DNA of 64,000 nucleotides. Source: Salinisphaera sp040361255. GTDB lineage: Bacteria > Pseudomonadota > Gammaproteobacteria > Nevskiales > Salinisphaeraceae. How positions within the stretch are numbered: position 1 is the stretch's first letter; every line of letters starts with the position of its first letter. The DNA lies in assembly GCF_040361255.1 (NCBI RefSeq), contig NZ_APNG01000005.1, forward strand, positions 62,001 to 126,000, read 5' to 3'. The position numbers were made by a program, and so were the translations under genes. Below the pieces are notes generated by a model. That model had not been told where the DNA came from, ran no database searches, and saw only the letters and a list, made by a program, of their open reading frames with translations. Of this stretch, positions 26,818 to 35,081 are shown piece by piece.

Positions 26818-26839
26818 CCGCCCGCCGGTGCGGGACGGC

Positions 26840-27445
26840 TCAGTCGCTGAAGATCAGTATCACGCAGGCGGCGGTCAAAGCGCCCATCACGGCATTGAAC
26901 AGCCGCCACGCGCGCGGTGAATGTAGCCGCGTGCCCAGTGTCCGGCCGAACAAGGCCCAGAACGAGATACAGGGAAAGGCCACGATCTCCATGAAGATCG
27001 CCAACGCCAACGCGTTGAGCAGTAGCGGACCGTCATTCGGCAGGAAAGAGGCGGTCAGCGTCAGCCCCATGATCCAGGCCTTGGGGTTGGCAAACTGGAA
27101 TGCGGCAGCTTCCCAGATCGTGAGCGGGCGTGCGGTGTCGGCGTCGGCCAGCGCAGGCGGCGGCGCAGTGGCGATACGCCAGGCCAGATACAGCAGATAG
27201 GCGCTGCCCGCCAGGCGCAGCCCCCATTGCACGCTTTCGTAGCGCTCGAATATCGCGCCCAGCCCCAGGGCGGTGGCCATGAACAACAGCACACAACCGC
27301 CGAGAATACCCACCATATGCGGCAATGTGCGGCGATAACCGAAACGCGCGCCGGAGGCCGTCAGCATGATGTTGTTGGGGCCGGGCGTACCCGACATGGC
27401 CACGCTGAACAGGGCGACCGAAAGTAACCAGCTCGCGGAGCTCAT
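26840..27445 (-). CDS. LysE/RhtB family amino-acid exporter
   Basis: 201 residues with six membrane helices. The N-terminal motif FSVAMSGTPGPNNIMLTASGARFGYRRTLPHMVGI and FQFANPKAWIMGLTL are diagnostic of LysE/RhtB exporters. It pumps an amino acid or derivative out of the cell. A MocR-type regulator is transcribed divergently 124 bases away, an arrangement usual for exporters controlled by PLP-dependent regulators. Confidence 0.9.
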   Translation of the reverse strand: MSSASWLLSVALFSVAMSGTPGPNNIMLTASGARFGYRRTLPHMVGILGGCVLLFMATALGLGAIFERYESVQWGLRLAGSAYLLYLAWRIATAPPPALADADTARPLTIWEAAAFQFANPKAWIMGLTLTASFLPNDGPLLLNALALAIFMEIVAFPCISFWALFGRTLGTRLHSPRAWRLFNAVMGALTAACVILIFSD

Positions 27446-27560
27446 GGCGTCTCGGGCGATCGGTGGGCGAATAAATTGTACGGGTTCAATTTTACGAGTA
27501 AGCTTTTAATGTTCCGGTTTTCGTTACTCTAAATATCGATTTTTCAGCGTCAATATTTTT

Positions 27561-27577
27561 ATTGTCACCATGACAAT
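27561..27577. promoter_or_regulatory. Candidate MocR autoregulatory operator
   Basis: The perfect inverted repeat ATTGTCACCATGACAAT spans the start codon of the MocR gene. The AT-rich stretch 27475-27560 upstream should contain both divergent promoters. Binding at the start codon would block the regulator's own translation or transcription; this is inferred. Confidence 0.5.
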
Positions 27578-28952
27578 CTGGGTGCCACAACTGTCAGGGT
27601 CGGGGCCGCGCTACCGCCAGCTGGTTGAGGCGGTCGTCGCCGCGATCGAGTCGGGCGAGCTCGGCGAGCAGGAGAAACTGCCGCCCCAGCGTCGCCTGGG
27701 CCATGCGCTGGGCGTGACCACGGGCACGATCACCCGCGCCTATGCCGAGCTCGAGCGTCGCGGCTGGGTCGAGGCGCGGGTCGGCAGCGGTACCTATGTG
27801 CGTGGCCCGACGACCGAAGCATTCAGTCACGTCAGCCCGGCCGAGGATTCCGCCCAGGTGGATTTGTCCTTGTCATTGCCGCCGCCCTGCGCGGCGCGTG
27901 CGGATGGGCTGGCCCGTGCCATGGGTGCGATTCAGCGCGACCGTAGTGCGCTCGTTCATGCCATGGATTATCAGCCCGAGGGTGGGCTGGATCGGCATCG
28001 TCGAATCTATGCCGAGTGGCTCACGCGCCTGGGCCTGCCGATGAGCGCCGATGAATTGCTCATCGATCAGGGCGGCATGAACGGCATCTTCGTAAGCCTG
28101 TCGGCGCTGCTTTCGCCCGGGCAACGGCTGGCGGCCGAGACGCTGACCTATCCCGGCGTCATCAGCGTCGCCCAGCAGCTGGGTATTCGCACGGTCGGCA
28201 TCGAACACGACGGCGAGGGTATCGATATCGACGCCCTGGCAATGCGCCACGAACGCCAGCCGTTTGGCGCGCTCTATGTCATGACCGAGCACCAGAACCC
28301 CACCACCGCGGCATTGTCCGAATCGCGCCGGCATGCGCTGGCCGCACTCGCGCGCGAACGTGACTTCTGGCTGATCGAAGACGGCGTGCAGTACATTGGC
28401 GAGCGTGGTACGCCGTTGTATCGGCTGGCCCCTGAACGCACGCTCTATCTGTTTTCGGTCGCCAAGATCCTGGGTGGGGGCATGCGCTCGGGTGCGATCC
28501 GAGTGCCGGCGTCGTTACGTACGCAGGTGGCCGCGGTACTGCGCAATCAAAGCTGGATGCCGCCGCCACTGATTGCCAGTCTCGTGTGTGCCTGGATCGA
28601 AAGCGGCGATGCCGACCGGTTACTGGCGTGGCAATGCGAAGAAATGGCGGCACGCCATGTCCTGGTGAAGGACTATCTGGCGGACTATGACTACAGCGCC
28701 CAGGCCGACGGTTTCTATATCTGGCTGCGATTGCCAGCCGGGCGCCGTGCCGGGCCGTTTGTCGAACAACTCGCCGAGCGCGGCGTGCGGGTCACCCCGG
28801 CCGAGCCCTTCTGTGTCGGCAGCGAACCCGCACCGCAGGCCGTGCGTGTGTGTATCAGCGCGGCATCCGATCGCGTAGCACTTGGGCGCGCCCTGGGCGT
28901 GATTCGCGACAGCCTCGAGGCGCCCGGCCCGGCGCTCTGGGAAACACTTTAG
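27570..28952 (+). CDS. MocR-type transcriptional regulator (GntR helix-turn-helix plus aminotransferase domain)
   Basis: 460 residues. The first 75 hold a GntR winged helix: YRQLVEAVVAAIESGELGEQEKLPPQRRLGHALGVTTGTITRAYAELERRGWVEARVGSGTYV. The rest is a fold-type I aminotransferase domain with MTEHQNPTTAALSESRR and the PLP lysine in LFSVAKILGGGMRSGAI. Such proteins sense PLP or PLP-amino-acid adducts and control adjacent genes, here most likely the divergent LysE exporter. Confidence 0.93.
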   Translation: MTIWVPQLSGSGPRYRQLVEAVVAAIESGELGEQEKLPPQRRLGHALGVTTGTITRAYAELERRGWVEARVGSGTYVRGPTTEAFSHVSPAEDSAQVDLSLSLPPPCAARADGLARAMGAIQRDRSALVHAMDYQPEGGLDRHRRIYAEWLTRLGLPMSADELLIDQGGMNGIFVSLSALLSPGQRLAAETLTYPGVISVAQQLGIRTVGIEHDGEGIDIDALAMRHERQPFGALYVMTEHQNPTTAALSESRRHALAALARERDFWLIEDGVQYIGERGTPLYRLAPERTLYLFSVAKILGGGMRSGAIRVPASLRTQVAAVLRNQSWMPPPLIASLVCAWIESGDADRLLAWQCEEMAARHVLVKDYLADYDYSAQADGFYIWLRLPAGRRAGPFVEQLAERGVRVTPAEPFCVGSEPAPQAVRVCISAASDRVALGRALGVIRDSLEAPGPALWETL

Positions 28953-28957
28953 CTTTG

Positions 28958-29920
28958 TTAACGCGCGTTGCGATTGCCCGCGATGATGGCCATCACCGCC
29001 ATGCGAATGGCGATACCGTTACGCACCTGTTCGAGAATGACTGACTGATCGCCATAGGCGATCTCGGCATTGATCTCCACGCCGCGATTGATCGGGCCCG
29101 GGTGCATGACCAGCGCATCGGGCTTTGCATGGGCGAGATTGGCGGCGGTCAGGCCGAAACGCTGGTGATAGTCATCCACACCCTCGAGCGCGTCGCCGTC
29201 GATGCGTTCGCGTTGAATACGCAGGCCCATGACGATATCGGCATCGCTCAGGCCCTGGGCGATATCGCCGCTGGTCCGTACGCCGAGACGCTCGGCGTCG
29301 TCGGGCAGAAACCGATCCGGCCCGATCACGCGAATATCGGTGGTGCCGAGCGTACGCAGTGCATGGATGGTCGAATGCGCGACCCGCGAGTGGCGCACAT
29401 CGCCCACAATCGCCACGCGCAGATTGTCGAAATCCGGGCGGTGGCGGCGAATGGTGAAGACATCCAGCAATGCCTGGGTGGGATGGGCATGACTGCCATC
29501 ACCGGCGTTGATGATGGCGACGTTGTCGGCCGCATGGGCGGCAAAGCGCGCCGCTGCACCGTTTTCCGGGTGACGGATGGCGAAGATGTCCGCGCCCATG
29601 GCCTGCAGCGTGTAGAGCGTGTCGAGATCGTCTTCGCCCTTGGCGCGCGAGGAATGCGCCACATCCATATTGATTACGTCGGCCGACAGACGCTTGGCGG
29701 CGAGCTCGAAGGTGGTGCGTGTACGGGTGGAATTTTCGAAGAACAGATTGAATACGGTCTTGCCGCGCAGCAGCGGCACTTTCTTGGGCGGTGTGCCGGG
29801 CTCGGGCACGAAGGTTTCCGCTGTATCCAGAATCTGCTCGACCAGCGTACGGGGCAGGCCTTGCGTGGTGATCAGATGTCGTAGACCGCCGTCGCGGTCG
29901 AGCTGAATATCGTCGGTCAT
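28958..29920 (-). CDS. pyrB: Aspartate carbamoyltransferase catalytic subunit
   Basis: 320 residues from the ATG at 29920, which overlaps the upstream ACT gene as ATGA. The carbamoyl-phosphate loop FENSTRTRTTFELAAKRL, HPTQALLDVFTI, GDVRHSRVAHS and MHPGPINRGVEI are intact. It makes N-carbamoylaspartate, the committed step of pyrimidine synthesis. No pyrI subunit and no adjacent dihydroorotase gene follow: the MocR gene ends five bases away on the other strand. Confidence 0.97.
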   Translation of the reverse strand: MTDDIQLDRDGGLRHLITTQGLPRTLVEQILDTAETFVPEPGTPPKKVPLLRGKTVFNLFFENSTRTRTTFELAAKRLSADVINMDVAHSSRAKGEDDLDTLYTLQAMGADIFAIRHPENGAAARFAAHAADNVAIINAGDGSHAHPTQALLDVFTIRRHRPDFDNLRVAIVGDVRHSRVAHSTIHALRTLGTTDIRVIGPDRFLPDDAERLGVRTSGDIAQGLSDADIVMGLRIQRERIDGDALEGVDDYHQRFGLTAANLAHAKPDALVMHPGPINRGVEINAEIAYGDQSVILEQVRNGIAIRMAVMAIIAGNRNAR

Positions 29921-30360
29921 GGGGTCGTTCCGTAGTCGTCGGATCGGTTTTGCAGGGCCTTCAACACGGCCATCGCCGCGTCGGCCTGGTTCACCGGCAC
30001 GAACAGATGATCGTGGCATGTACCGGCCACCACGTTGCAGGCGATGTTCGCTTGGGCCAGCGCGCTGGCCACCGCGGCGGTCAGCCCGACCGCGGCGAGT
30101 GATGAATGCACCTGCAGCGTGATCCAGCAGCAAGGCGGCTCGGCAGCGCGCGCGCCGGCGGGCAGTTCGCTTTCGCGTGCCACGATCGAAAGGCCCTCGG
30201 GCTCGTGCATCAGGCACACGAGCCGATCCAAATCGATCGCGTCGACATGATCGATGCGCGCGAAGCGATAAATGCCTGGCTGGCGTTCGGCGCGCAGATC
30301 ACGCAGCAATACGGCGAGATCCTGTATGCCGTCGTCGCTGCGGGCCGGGGGCGGGCTCAC
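29917..30360 (-). CDS. ACT-domain protein coupled to pyrR and pyrB
   Basis: 147 residues from a GTG start that overlaps the pyrR stop (GTGA), with its own stop overlapping the pyrB start. The C-terminal half, CCWITLQVHSSLAAVGLTAAVASALAQANIACNVVAGTCHDHLFVPVNQADAAMAVLKAL, is an ACT-like regulatory domain of the type in small ligand-binding proteins. The TCHDHLFVP motif is conserved in that group. Sandwiching between pyrR and pyrB suggests it senses an amino acid or nucleotide relevant to pyrimidine synthesis, but no function is established. Confidence 0.8.
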   Translation of the reverse strand: MSPPPARSDDGIQDLAVLLRDLRAERQPGIYRFARIDHVDAIDLDRLVCLMHEPEGLSIVARESELPAGARAAEPPCCWITLQVHSSLAAVGLTAAVASALAQANIACNVVAGTCHDHLFVPVNQADAAMAVLKALQNRSDDYGTTP

Positions 30361-30869
30361 TGCATGATCAGGCGCAGCGGCTCGGGGCCGGTGAGTTTGA
30401 TGCGTTCGCCGCGGGCGATATCCAGCTGCAGCCCCACGGCATCCGGGGCGAAGGGCAGTTCGCGGGCACCGCGATCCACCAGCACCGCCAGTTTGACCGC
30501 GGCCGGGCGGCCGTAGTCGAACAACTCGTTGAGCGCGGCGCGCACGGTACGCCCGGTATAGAGCACGTCGTCGACGAGAATCACGGTCTTGCCGTCGATA
30601 TCGGCATCAATGCGCGACGGACCCACACTTGGGTGCAGGCCGATGGTGGAAAAATCGTCACGGTAGAAGCTGATATTGAGCGTACCCAGGGGCGCGGCCA
30701 GACCGAAATGGGCATGCAGGCGTTCGGCAATCCAGGCGCCCCCGGTTTCCACGCCAACCATCACGGCCTCGGGATCGGCGGCGATGAGCGGTGCCAGGGC
30801 CGATTCGAGCGCGGCGAGCGCAGCATCGACATCGAAGGTCTGGGTCGGGTTCGGGTCAGCGGGCGTCAT
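30357..30869 (-). CDS. pyrR: Bifunctional pyr operon regulator / uracil phosphoribosyltransferase
   Basis: 170 residues. The PRPP-binding motif VILVDDVLYTGRTVRAALNEL and the segments VGVETGGAWIAERL and DIDGKTVILVDD identify PyrR. In Gram-positives PyrR is an RNA-binding attenuator; in gammaproteobacteria its regulatory role is less clear. I see no obvious attenuator in the 43 bases upstream. It starts the coupled pyrR-ACT-pyrB run. Confidence 0.93.
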   Translation of the reverse strand: MTPADPNPTQTFDVDAALAALESALAPLIAADPEAVMVGVETGGAWIAERLHAHFGLAAPLGTLNISFYRDDFSTIGLHPSVGPSRIDADIDGKTVILVDDVLYTGRTVRAALNELFDYGRPAAVKLAVLVDRGARELPFAPDAVGLQLDIARGERIKLTGPEPLRLIMQ

Positions 30870-30911
30870 GGCATGGCTCGGGTTGGCGAATGGCGGACAA
30901 AAACGACTGCA

Positions 30912-31361
30912 TTACGAAGCACCGGCGTTGGCGAGCCAGCCTTCGAGAATGACCTGGGCTGCCATCGAATCGGAATCGCCCTTGGCCAGGCGTTTGCCGC
31001 GGCTACCGCTGGCGCGTGCGGTGCGCAGGCGTTCCATGGCTTCAATCGTGGAAAAGCGTTCGTCCATGGCGTGCACCGGGATATCGAAATGCTCGCCGAG
31101 CTGACGCATGAAGCGCTGGGCGTTTTCGGTCATCGGCTGGCTGGAACCATCGTTGGCCAGCGGCAGCCCGACCACCAGCGCGCCTGGGCGCCATTCCGCT
31201 ACGATCCGGGTCAGCGCCGGCCAGTCCGGGGCGTTGCCGGCATTGCTGTGGTGCAGGGTAGTCAGCGCCTGGGCATTGCCGGTAATCGCATTGCCCACGG
31301 CCACGCCAATTCGCTTGGTGCCGAAATCGAAGCCCAGCAGCACATTGGCATCACCGGCCAT
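30912..31361 (-). CDS. ruvX: Putative pre-16S rRNA nuclease (Holliday junction resolvase fold)
   Basis: 149 residues. LLGFDFGTKRIGVAVGN at the start, VVGLPLANDGSSQPMTENAQRF in the middle and DERFSTIEAMERLR then DSMAAQVILEGWL at the end match YqgF/RuvX. It carries out final trimming of the 16S rRNA 5' end. It lies between yqgE and pyrR as in many gammaproteobacteria. Confidence 0.95.
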   Translation of the reverse strand: MAGDANVLLGFDFGTKRIGVAVGNAITGNAQALTTLHHSNAGNAPDWPALTRIVAEWRPGALVVGLPLANDGSSQPMTENAQRFMRQLGEHFDIPVHAMDERFSTIEAMERLRTARASGSRGKRLAKGDSDSMAAQVILEGWLANAGAS

Positions 31362-31372
31362 ACATGTACTTC

Positions 31373-31927
31373 CTAGGCATGACCGATCAGCGCCGACAGC
31401 TGATGGGCTTCAACGCCCAGCAGGCGTGCGGCCGCGGACCAGCGACTTTCGACCGGCGTCGAGAAGATGATCTCGTCGCTGGCCGGCGTATTCAGCCAGC
31501 TGTTGGCCAGCATTTCGTCTTCGAGCTGGCCTTCGCCCCAGCCGGCATAGCCGAGTGTGATCAGATAGTCACTGGGCCCGAAGCCGTTGCCGATGGCCTC
31601 GAGCACATCGCGCGAGGTCGTGAGCGCGAGCCCGCCCGCGATCTTGAGGGTGGATTCCCAGCGCCCCTCGTCGCGATGGAGCACGAAGCCGCGCTCGGTT
31701 TGAACCGGCCCGCCCCAGAACACCGGCTGCTCGGCCGGCACATGCGCCTCGATATCCATATGCGCGAGCATGTCGCGTACGGACAGATCCCCCGGTTTGT
31801 TGATCACGAGCCCCATGGCGCCGTCCTCGTTGTGTTCGGCGATAAAGGTCACGCTGTCGGCGAAATCGCCGCCGACACGGCCCGGCATGGCGAGCAGGAA
31901 CTGGTTGCGAAAAATTCCCTCTGTCAT
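31373..31927 (-). CDS. YqgE/AlgH family protein
   Basis: 184 residues from the ATG at 31927, twelve codons inside the longest frame. The family pattern NQFLLAMPG, VTFIAEHNEDGAMGLVINKP, VFWGGPVQTERGFVLH and LGYAGWGEGQLEDEMLANSWL is complete. The molecular role of this conserved protein is unsettled. It ends 11 bases before ruvX and is part of the same transcription unit. Confidence 0.93.
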   Translation of the reverse strand: MTEGIFRNQFLLAMPGRVGGDFADSVTFIAEHNEDGAMGLVINKPGDLSVRDMLAHMDIEAHVPAEQPVFWGGPVQTERGFVLHRDEGRWESTLKIAGGLALTTSRDVLEAIGNGFGPSDYLITLGYAGWGEGQLEDEMLANSWLNTPASDEIIFSTPVESRWSAAARLLGVEAHQLSALIGHA

Positions 31928-31981
31928 GGCCGTATTATCCGCCGACGGCTTGCATACGGGCAAATGGGTGCGCGCCGGCAG

Positions 31982-32725
31982 TCAGTCGTTGCCGTTGATT
32001 TCGCCCGCGCTGCCGGGTTCGAACAGCCAGTCGTAGGCAAAGCTTAGCTCGTCGGTCAGAGAGGCCAGCGCATCGGCGAACGGCGGGTAGGGCGCGGCGG
32101 AGCGTACGATCGCCAGTGCGGCGTTGTCGAGCGCGTCGTTGCCCGAGGAGCGCAGTACGCGCACGGCCAGAAGGGTGCCGTCTGCGCGCACGCGAACCGC
32201 CATGGTCAGCCGGCGCGGATGGGCGGCGTCCAGCAACGCGCTCGGATAACGCCGGCTGCCGCGCGCTTCGATGCGCTGTTGCCAGCTGGCGAGATATTCG
32301 GCCCGCGCGTCTTCGGCGGCCGCCGAGATTTTTGCGGGCTGCGGTTGCTCGAGGATTTCGATTGGCGGACTGGGCGTTTGCGGCGTCTGTTCGCTTGCCT
32401 TGACCTTGGGTTCGGCGACCATCACGAAGCGCGTGACCGTGCTCGCGCCGGCCGGCTGCGCGCGTGTGGGCTGTGGCCGGGGCATGGTCGGGTTGGCGGC
32501 AATGGCCTGTTGCGAGCGCTCATCCGCGCCTTGCTGATTGCGTGTGGCGCGTATCGCGGTGTCGGGCGCGGTATCGGCGGCGTCGGCCACGGTGCGCGTG
32601 GCCGAGAGTAGTCGCGCGTCGTTGGCCCTGGACGGGTCGGATTTATTCGACCAGCCCAGCAGCAGCGCGTGCACGATCAGCGCGATCGCCAGGCAGAAAC
32701 AAAAACGCGCACGAACGCTGGACAT
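31982..32725 (-). CDS. TonB-family energy transducer protein
   Basis: 247 residues. One N-terminal membrane anchor (FCFCLAIALIVHALLLGW) is followed by a long Pro/Ala/Gln-rich periplasmic spacer and a C-terminal TonB-like domain: YLASWQQRIEARGSRRYPSALL, LTMAVRVRADGTLLAVRVLRSSGNDALDNAALAIVRSAAPYPPF. It couples inner-membrane energy to outer-membrane transport. No exbB/exbD lie beside it. Location between gshB and yqgE is typical for this TonB type. Confidence 0.88.
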   Translation of the reverse strand: MSSVRARFCFCLAIALIVHALLLGWSNKSDPSRANDARLLSATRTVADAADTAPDTAIRATRNQQGADERSQQAIAANPTMPRPQPTRAQPAGASTVTRFVMVAEPKVKASEQTPQTPSPPIEILEQPQPAKISAAAEDARAEYLASWQQRIEARGSRRYPSALLDAAHPRRLTMAVRVRADGTLLAVRVLRSSGNDALDNAALAIVRSAAPYPPFADALASLTDELSFAYDWLFEPGSAGEINGND

Positions 32726-32732
32726 CGCCGCT

Positions 32733-33683
32733 TTAGGTCAGCCGCCGCTCGATCGCGTCGAACAGTTTGCCGGCGATGTTGATGCCGAACTGCTTGTCCA
32801 GCTCGCGTACGCAGGTCGGGCTGGTGACATTGATTTCGGTGAGCTTGTCGCCGATCACATCCAGGCCGACGAACAGCAGTCCCTTGTCGCGGACGTAGGG
32901 GCCGATTTCCTCGGCAATCGCGCGATCGCTATCGGTGAGCGGCCGGCCCACGCCGCGCCCACCGGCGGCCAGGTTGCCGCGCAGCTCGCCCTCGGCCGGT
33001 ACGCGCGCCAGCGCATAGTCGATCGGCACGCCATCGACCACCAGAATGCGCTTGTCGCCGTCCTTGATCGCCGGCAGATAGGCCTGCGCCATGGCATAGC
33101 GCGTGCCGTGCTCGGTGAGCACTTCCAGGACCACGGAAATATTGTCGTCGCCGGTCTTGACCCGAAAGATGCGCGAGCCGCCCATGCCGTCGAGCGGCTT
33201 GATCACGGCATCGCCATGTTCTTTGATGAAGCGCTTGAAATCGTCGCTGCGCCGGGCCACGAGCGTGGGCGCGGTCAGATGGGCAAAGCGGTTGATCGAC
33301 ATCTTCTCGTTGACGTCGCGCAGCGCATCGCAGCGATTGACCACCAGCGTGCCTTCGTTTTCGGCCAGCTCGAGAATATAGGTGGCATAAATGTATTCGG
33401 TATCGAACGGCGGATCCTTGCGCATGAGGATGGCATCGAGATCGGCCAGGGCCAGAATCTCCGACTCGCCGGTAAAGCGATACCAGTCGTCGTTGTCGTC
33501 GAATACTTGCAGGCGGCGGCCCGTGCCGTAGCCCACGCCGTCGCGCACGAACAGATCGGACATCTCGAAATAGATGATTTCGTACTCGCGACGCATGGCT
33601 TCGAGCAGCAATGCCAGGGTGGTGTCCTTGTAAGGGGTGATATCCGCGATGGGGTCCATCACGACGCCGAGACGGGTGGCCAT
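32733..33683 (-). CDS. gshB: Glutathione synthetase
   Basis: 316 residues with a good AGGAG ribosome site. ATP-grasp motifs are evident: LMRKDPPFDTEYIYATYILELAE, FAHLTAPTLVARR, VIKPLDGMGGSRIFRV, RILVVDGVPIDYALARVP and FVGLDVIGDKLTEINVTSPT. It joins gamma-glutamylcysteine and glycine to form glutathione. gshA is not in the window. The upstream region contains the tandem repeats described at 33839-34240, so its promoter lies within about 150 bases of the start. Confidence 0.97.
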   Translation of the reverse strand: MATRLGVVMDPIADITPYKDTTLALLLEAMRREYEIIYFEMSDLFVRDGVGYGTGRRLQVFDDNDDWYRFTGESEILALADLDAILMRKDPPFDTEYIYATYILELAENEGTLVVNRCDALRDVNEKMSINRFAHLTAPTLVARRSDDFKRFIKEHGDAVIKPLDGMGGSRIFRVKTGDDNISVVLEVLTEHGTRYAMAQAYLPAIKDGDKRILVVDGVPIDYALARVPAEGELRGNLAAGGRGVGRPLTDSDRAIAEEIGPYVRDKGLLFVGLDVIGDKLTEINVTSPTCVRELDKQFGINIAGKLFDAIERRLT

Positions 33684-33838
33684 GCCACAGCTCCTGCAAA
33701 AAGAGTGCGAGCGCGGGGCGCGCGCAACGATTATCGATCAGCGCGCATGGTAGCGCAGGCATGCCATGCCTGGCTTTCGTCCACGCAACCTTGAGTCGCC
33801 GCGTTTTCTGCGAACACATGCCCGCGGCTGGTCGGGAT

Positions 33839-34000
33839 GGCTTCGTTCCTTGAAGGCAACCGCAGATTGCGCAGATTCAAGGGATTAAGAAGGGGGTGTT
33901 TTCGGCCCTCGCGCTCGCCCCAAGCTTGCTGCATGCGGATGTGGCGTGAAGCGGCCTGTCACGCAATCTGCGTTGATCTGCGTAATCTGCGGTTCCTGTC
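33839..34000. repeat. CGCAGAT-type inverted-arm repeat, unit A1
   Basis: Left arm: GGCTTCGTTCCTTGAAGGCA followed by two CGCAGAT words 9 bases apart. Right arm: three ATCTGCG words at 33966, 33976 and 33985, then GGTTCC. About 80 bases lie between the arms. It is followed by an almost identical unit A2 starting 250 bases later. Function unknown. Confidence 0.85.
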
Positions 34001-34018
34001 TTGTCCTAGAGGACGACT

Positions 34019-34053
34019 CGGACCGCGAATGCACGCGAATAAACGCGAACGGG
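34019..34053. repeat. CGCGAAT-type arm (family B) between units A1 and A2
   Basis: GACCGCGAATGCACGCGAAT is followed by AAACGCGAACGGG: three CGCGAA words 10-11 bases apart. It matches the arms of the B elements at 51224-51354 and 62862-63008. Only one arm is present here. Confidence 0.75.
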
Positions 34054-34088
34054 CCATGCAGTGTGAACGCGGGGCTTTCGCTTGGGCT

Positions 34089-34240
34089 GGCTTCGTTCCT
34101 TGAAAGCAACCACAGATTGCGCAGATTCAAGGGATTAAGAAGAGGCGTTTTCGGCCCTCGCGCTTGCCCCAAGCTTGCTGCATGCGGATGTAGCGCGAAG
34201 CGGCCTGTCACGCAATCTGCGTAATCTACGGTTCCTGCCT
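34089..34240. repeat. CGCAGAT-type inverted-arm repeat, unit A2
   Basis: A near copy of unit A1 (a handful of substitutions and one deleted base in the first 130 bases). The right arm is shorter, with ATCTGCG then ATCTACGG. It lies in the 668-base gene-free stretch between gshB and the NERD-like gene; nothing else recognisable is there apart from the B arm. Confidence 0.85.
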
Positions 34241-34351
34241 TTCGTTCAAAGATAACGCACTACCCGAAGTGCGCCTTGATGGATAGTTAACCAGCAGCCA
34301 GTCAGACGGATTCGACGTGGCGTTTCAGACGCTCTACGCCGGGTCGTTCGC

Positions 34352-34900
34352 TCAGGCAGCGGTTTTCAGTTGAGCCGGGGTTTGCCCGGACAGCTGGGTG
34401 ACGATCTGCTGCAGGCGCCGCGCGGAAAAGACTTCCACCCGATAGCTGCGAATGTACTCGGCCAACTCGGGGCCGTGCACCATATTGGCCGGACGTTCGG
34501 CCGGCAGATCGCTTACCGTTACCAGCACCGGGCTGACGAAGCTGCGGTTTTCCTCGAGCAATTCGGCCAGTTCCTGGGCCTGCTGTTCGCAGCGCTCGAC
34601 CGGATCGGCGTCGTTGGCCGCATCCGGCATGGGTCGCTGCGCCCAGTCCGTGGAACCCAGGTCGTGGGCGATGCCGGCATCCAGCGGTTCGATGATGAAC
34701 AGACCGCGCGTACTCACCAGTACCAGGCCGAGATGAATCAGCGCGCCCGGGGTCTGTACGGCCAGATTGCGCAGTACGATATAGCGACGTGAGCGCAGCA
34801 TCCACCACCAGGCGAGTGCAGCGCGCCAACGCGACAGACGCACGACGACCGACGCATATTCGCGACGAAAAGAAAGTTCGAGAGAAATCAGCGCTTTCAC
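34352..34900 (-). CDS. NERD-domain-like protein
   Basis: 182 residues from a GTG start without a clear ribosome site. The segment YIVLRNLAV then GALIHLGLVLVSTRGLFIIEPLDAGIAHDL then TDWAQR follows the NERD pattern, but the catalytic-looking E-x-K of active family members is EPLDAG here, so nuclease activity is doubtful. An acidic helix (VERCEQQAQELAELLEENR) and a second alpha/beta region follow. It stands alone between repeats and an MFS gene. Function unknown. Confidence 0.65.
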   Translation of the reverse strand: MKALISLELSFRREYASVVVRLSRWRAALAWWWMLRSRRYIVLRNLAVQTPGALIHLGLVLVSTRGLFIIEPLDAGIAHDLGSTDWAQRPMPDAANDADPVERCEQQAQELAELLEENRSFVSPVLVTVSDLPAERPANMVHGPELAEYIRSYRVEVFSARRLQQIVTQLSGQTPAQLKTAA

Positions 34901-35081
34901 GGCGACTACTTAAGGCTGATGAACGACATCCGGCGACCGCCGAATGGGCTGCGACGCCATATATTACGGCGCTTGCAAGCGCTTCTGAAGAACTTGAGAA
35001 ATTAAATTTCTGTGGCAGTCCGATAGGCGTATTGAATGGACTTGAAGACGTCTTCCGCGCGGCATTGTCGGCGTCTTTCCA

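Noticed and set aside
29921..30217. A 99-residue N-terminal extension of pyrB
   Set aside because: It overlaps the ACT gene in another frame, is arginine-rich and has no family match; the ATG at 29920 gives the normal protein.
33839..34240. Possible CRISPR array from tandem CGCAGAT words
   Set aside because: Words are 7 bases at 9-10 base spacing in inverted arms, with no 25-40 bp direct repeats, spacers or cas genes.
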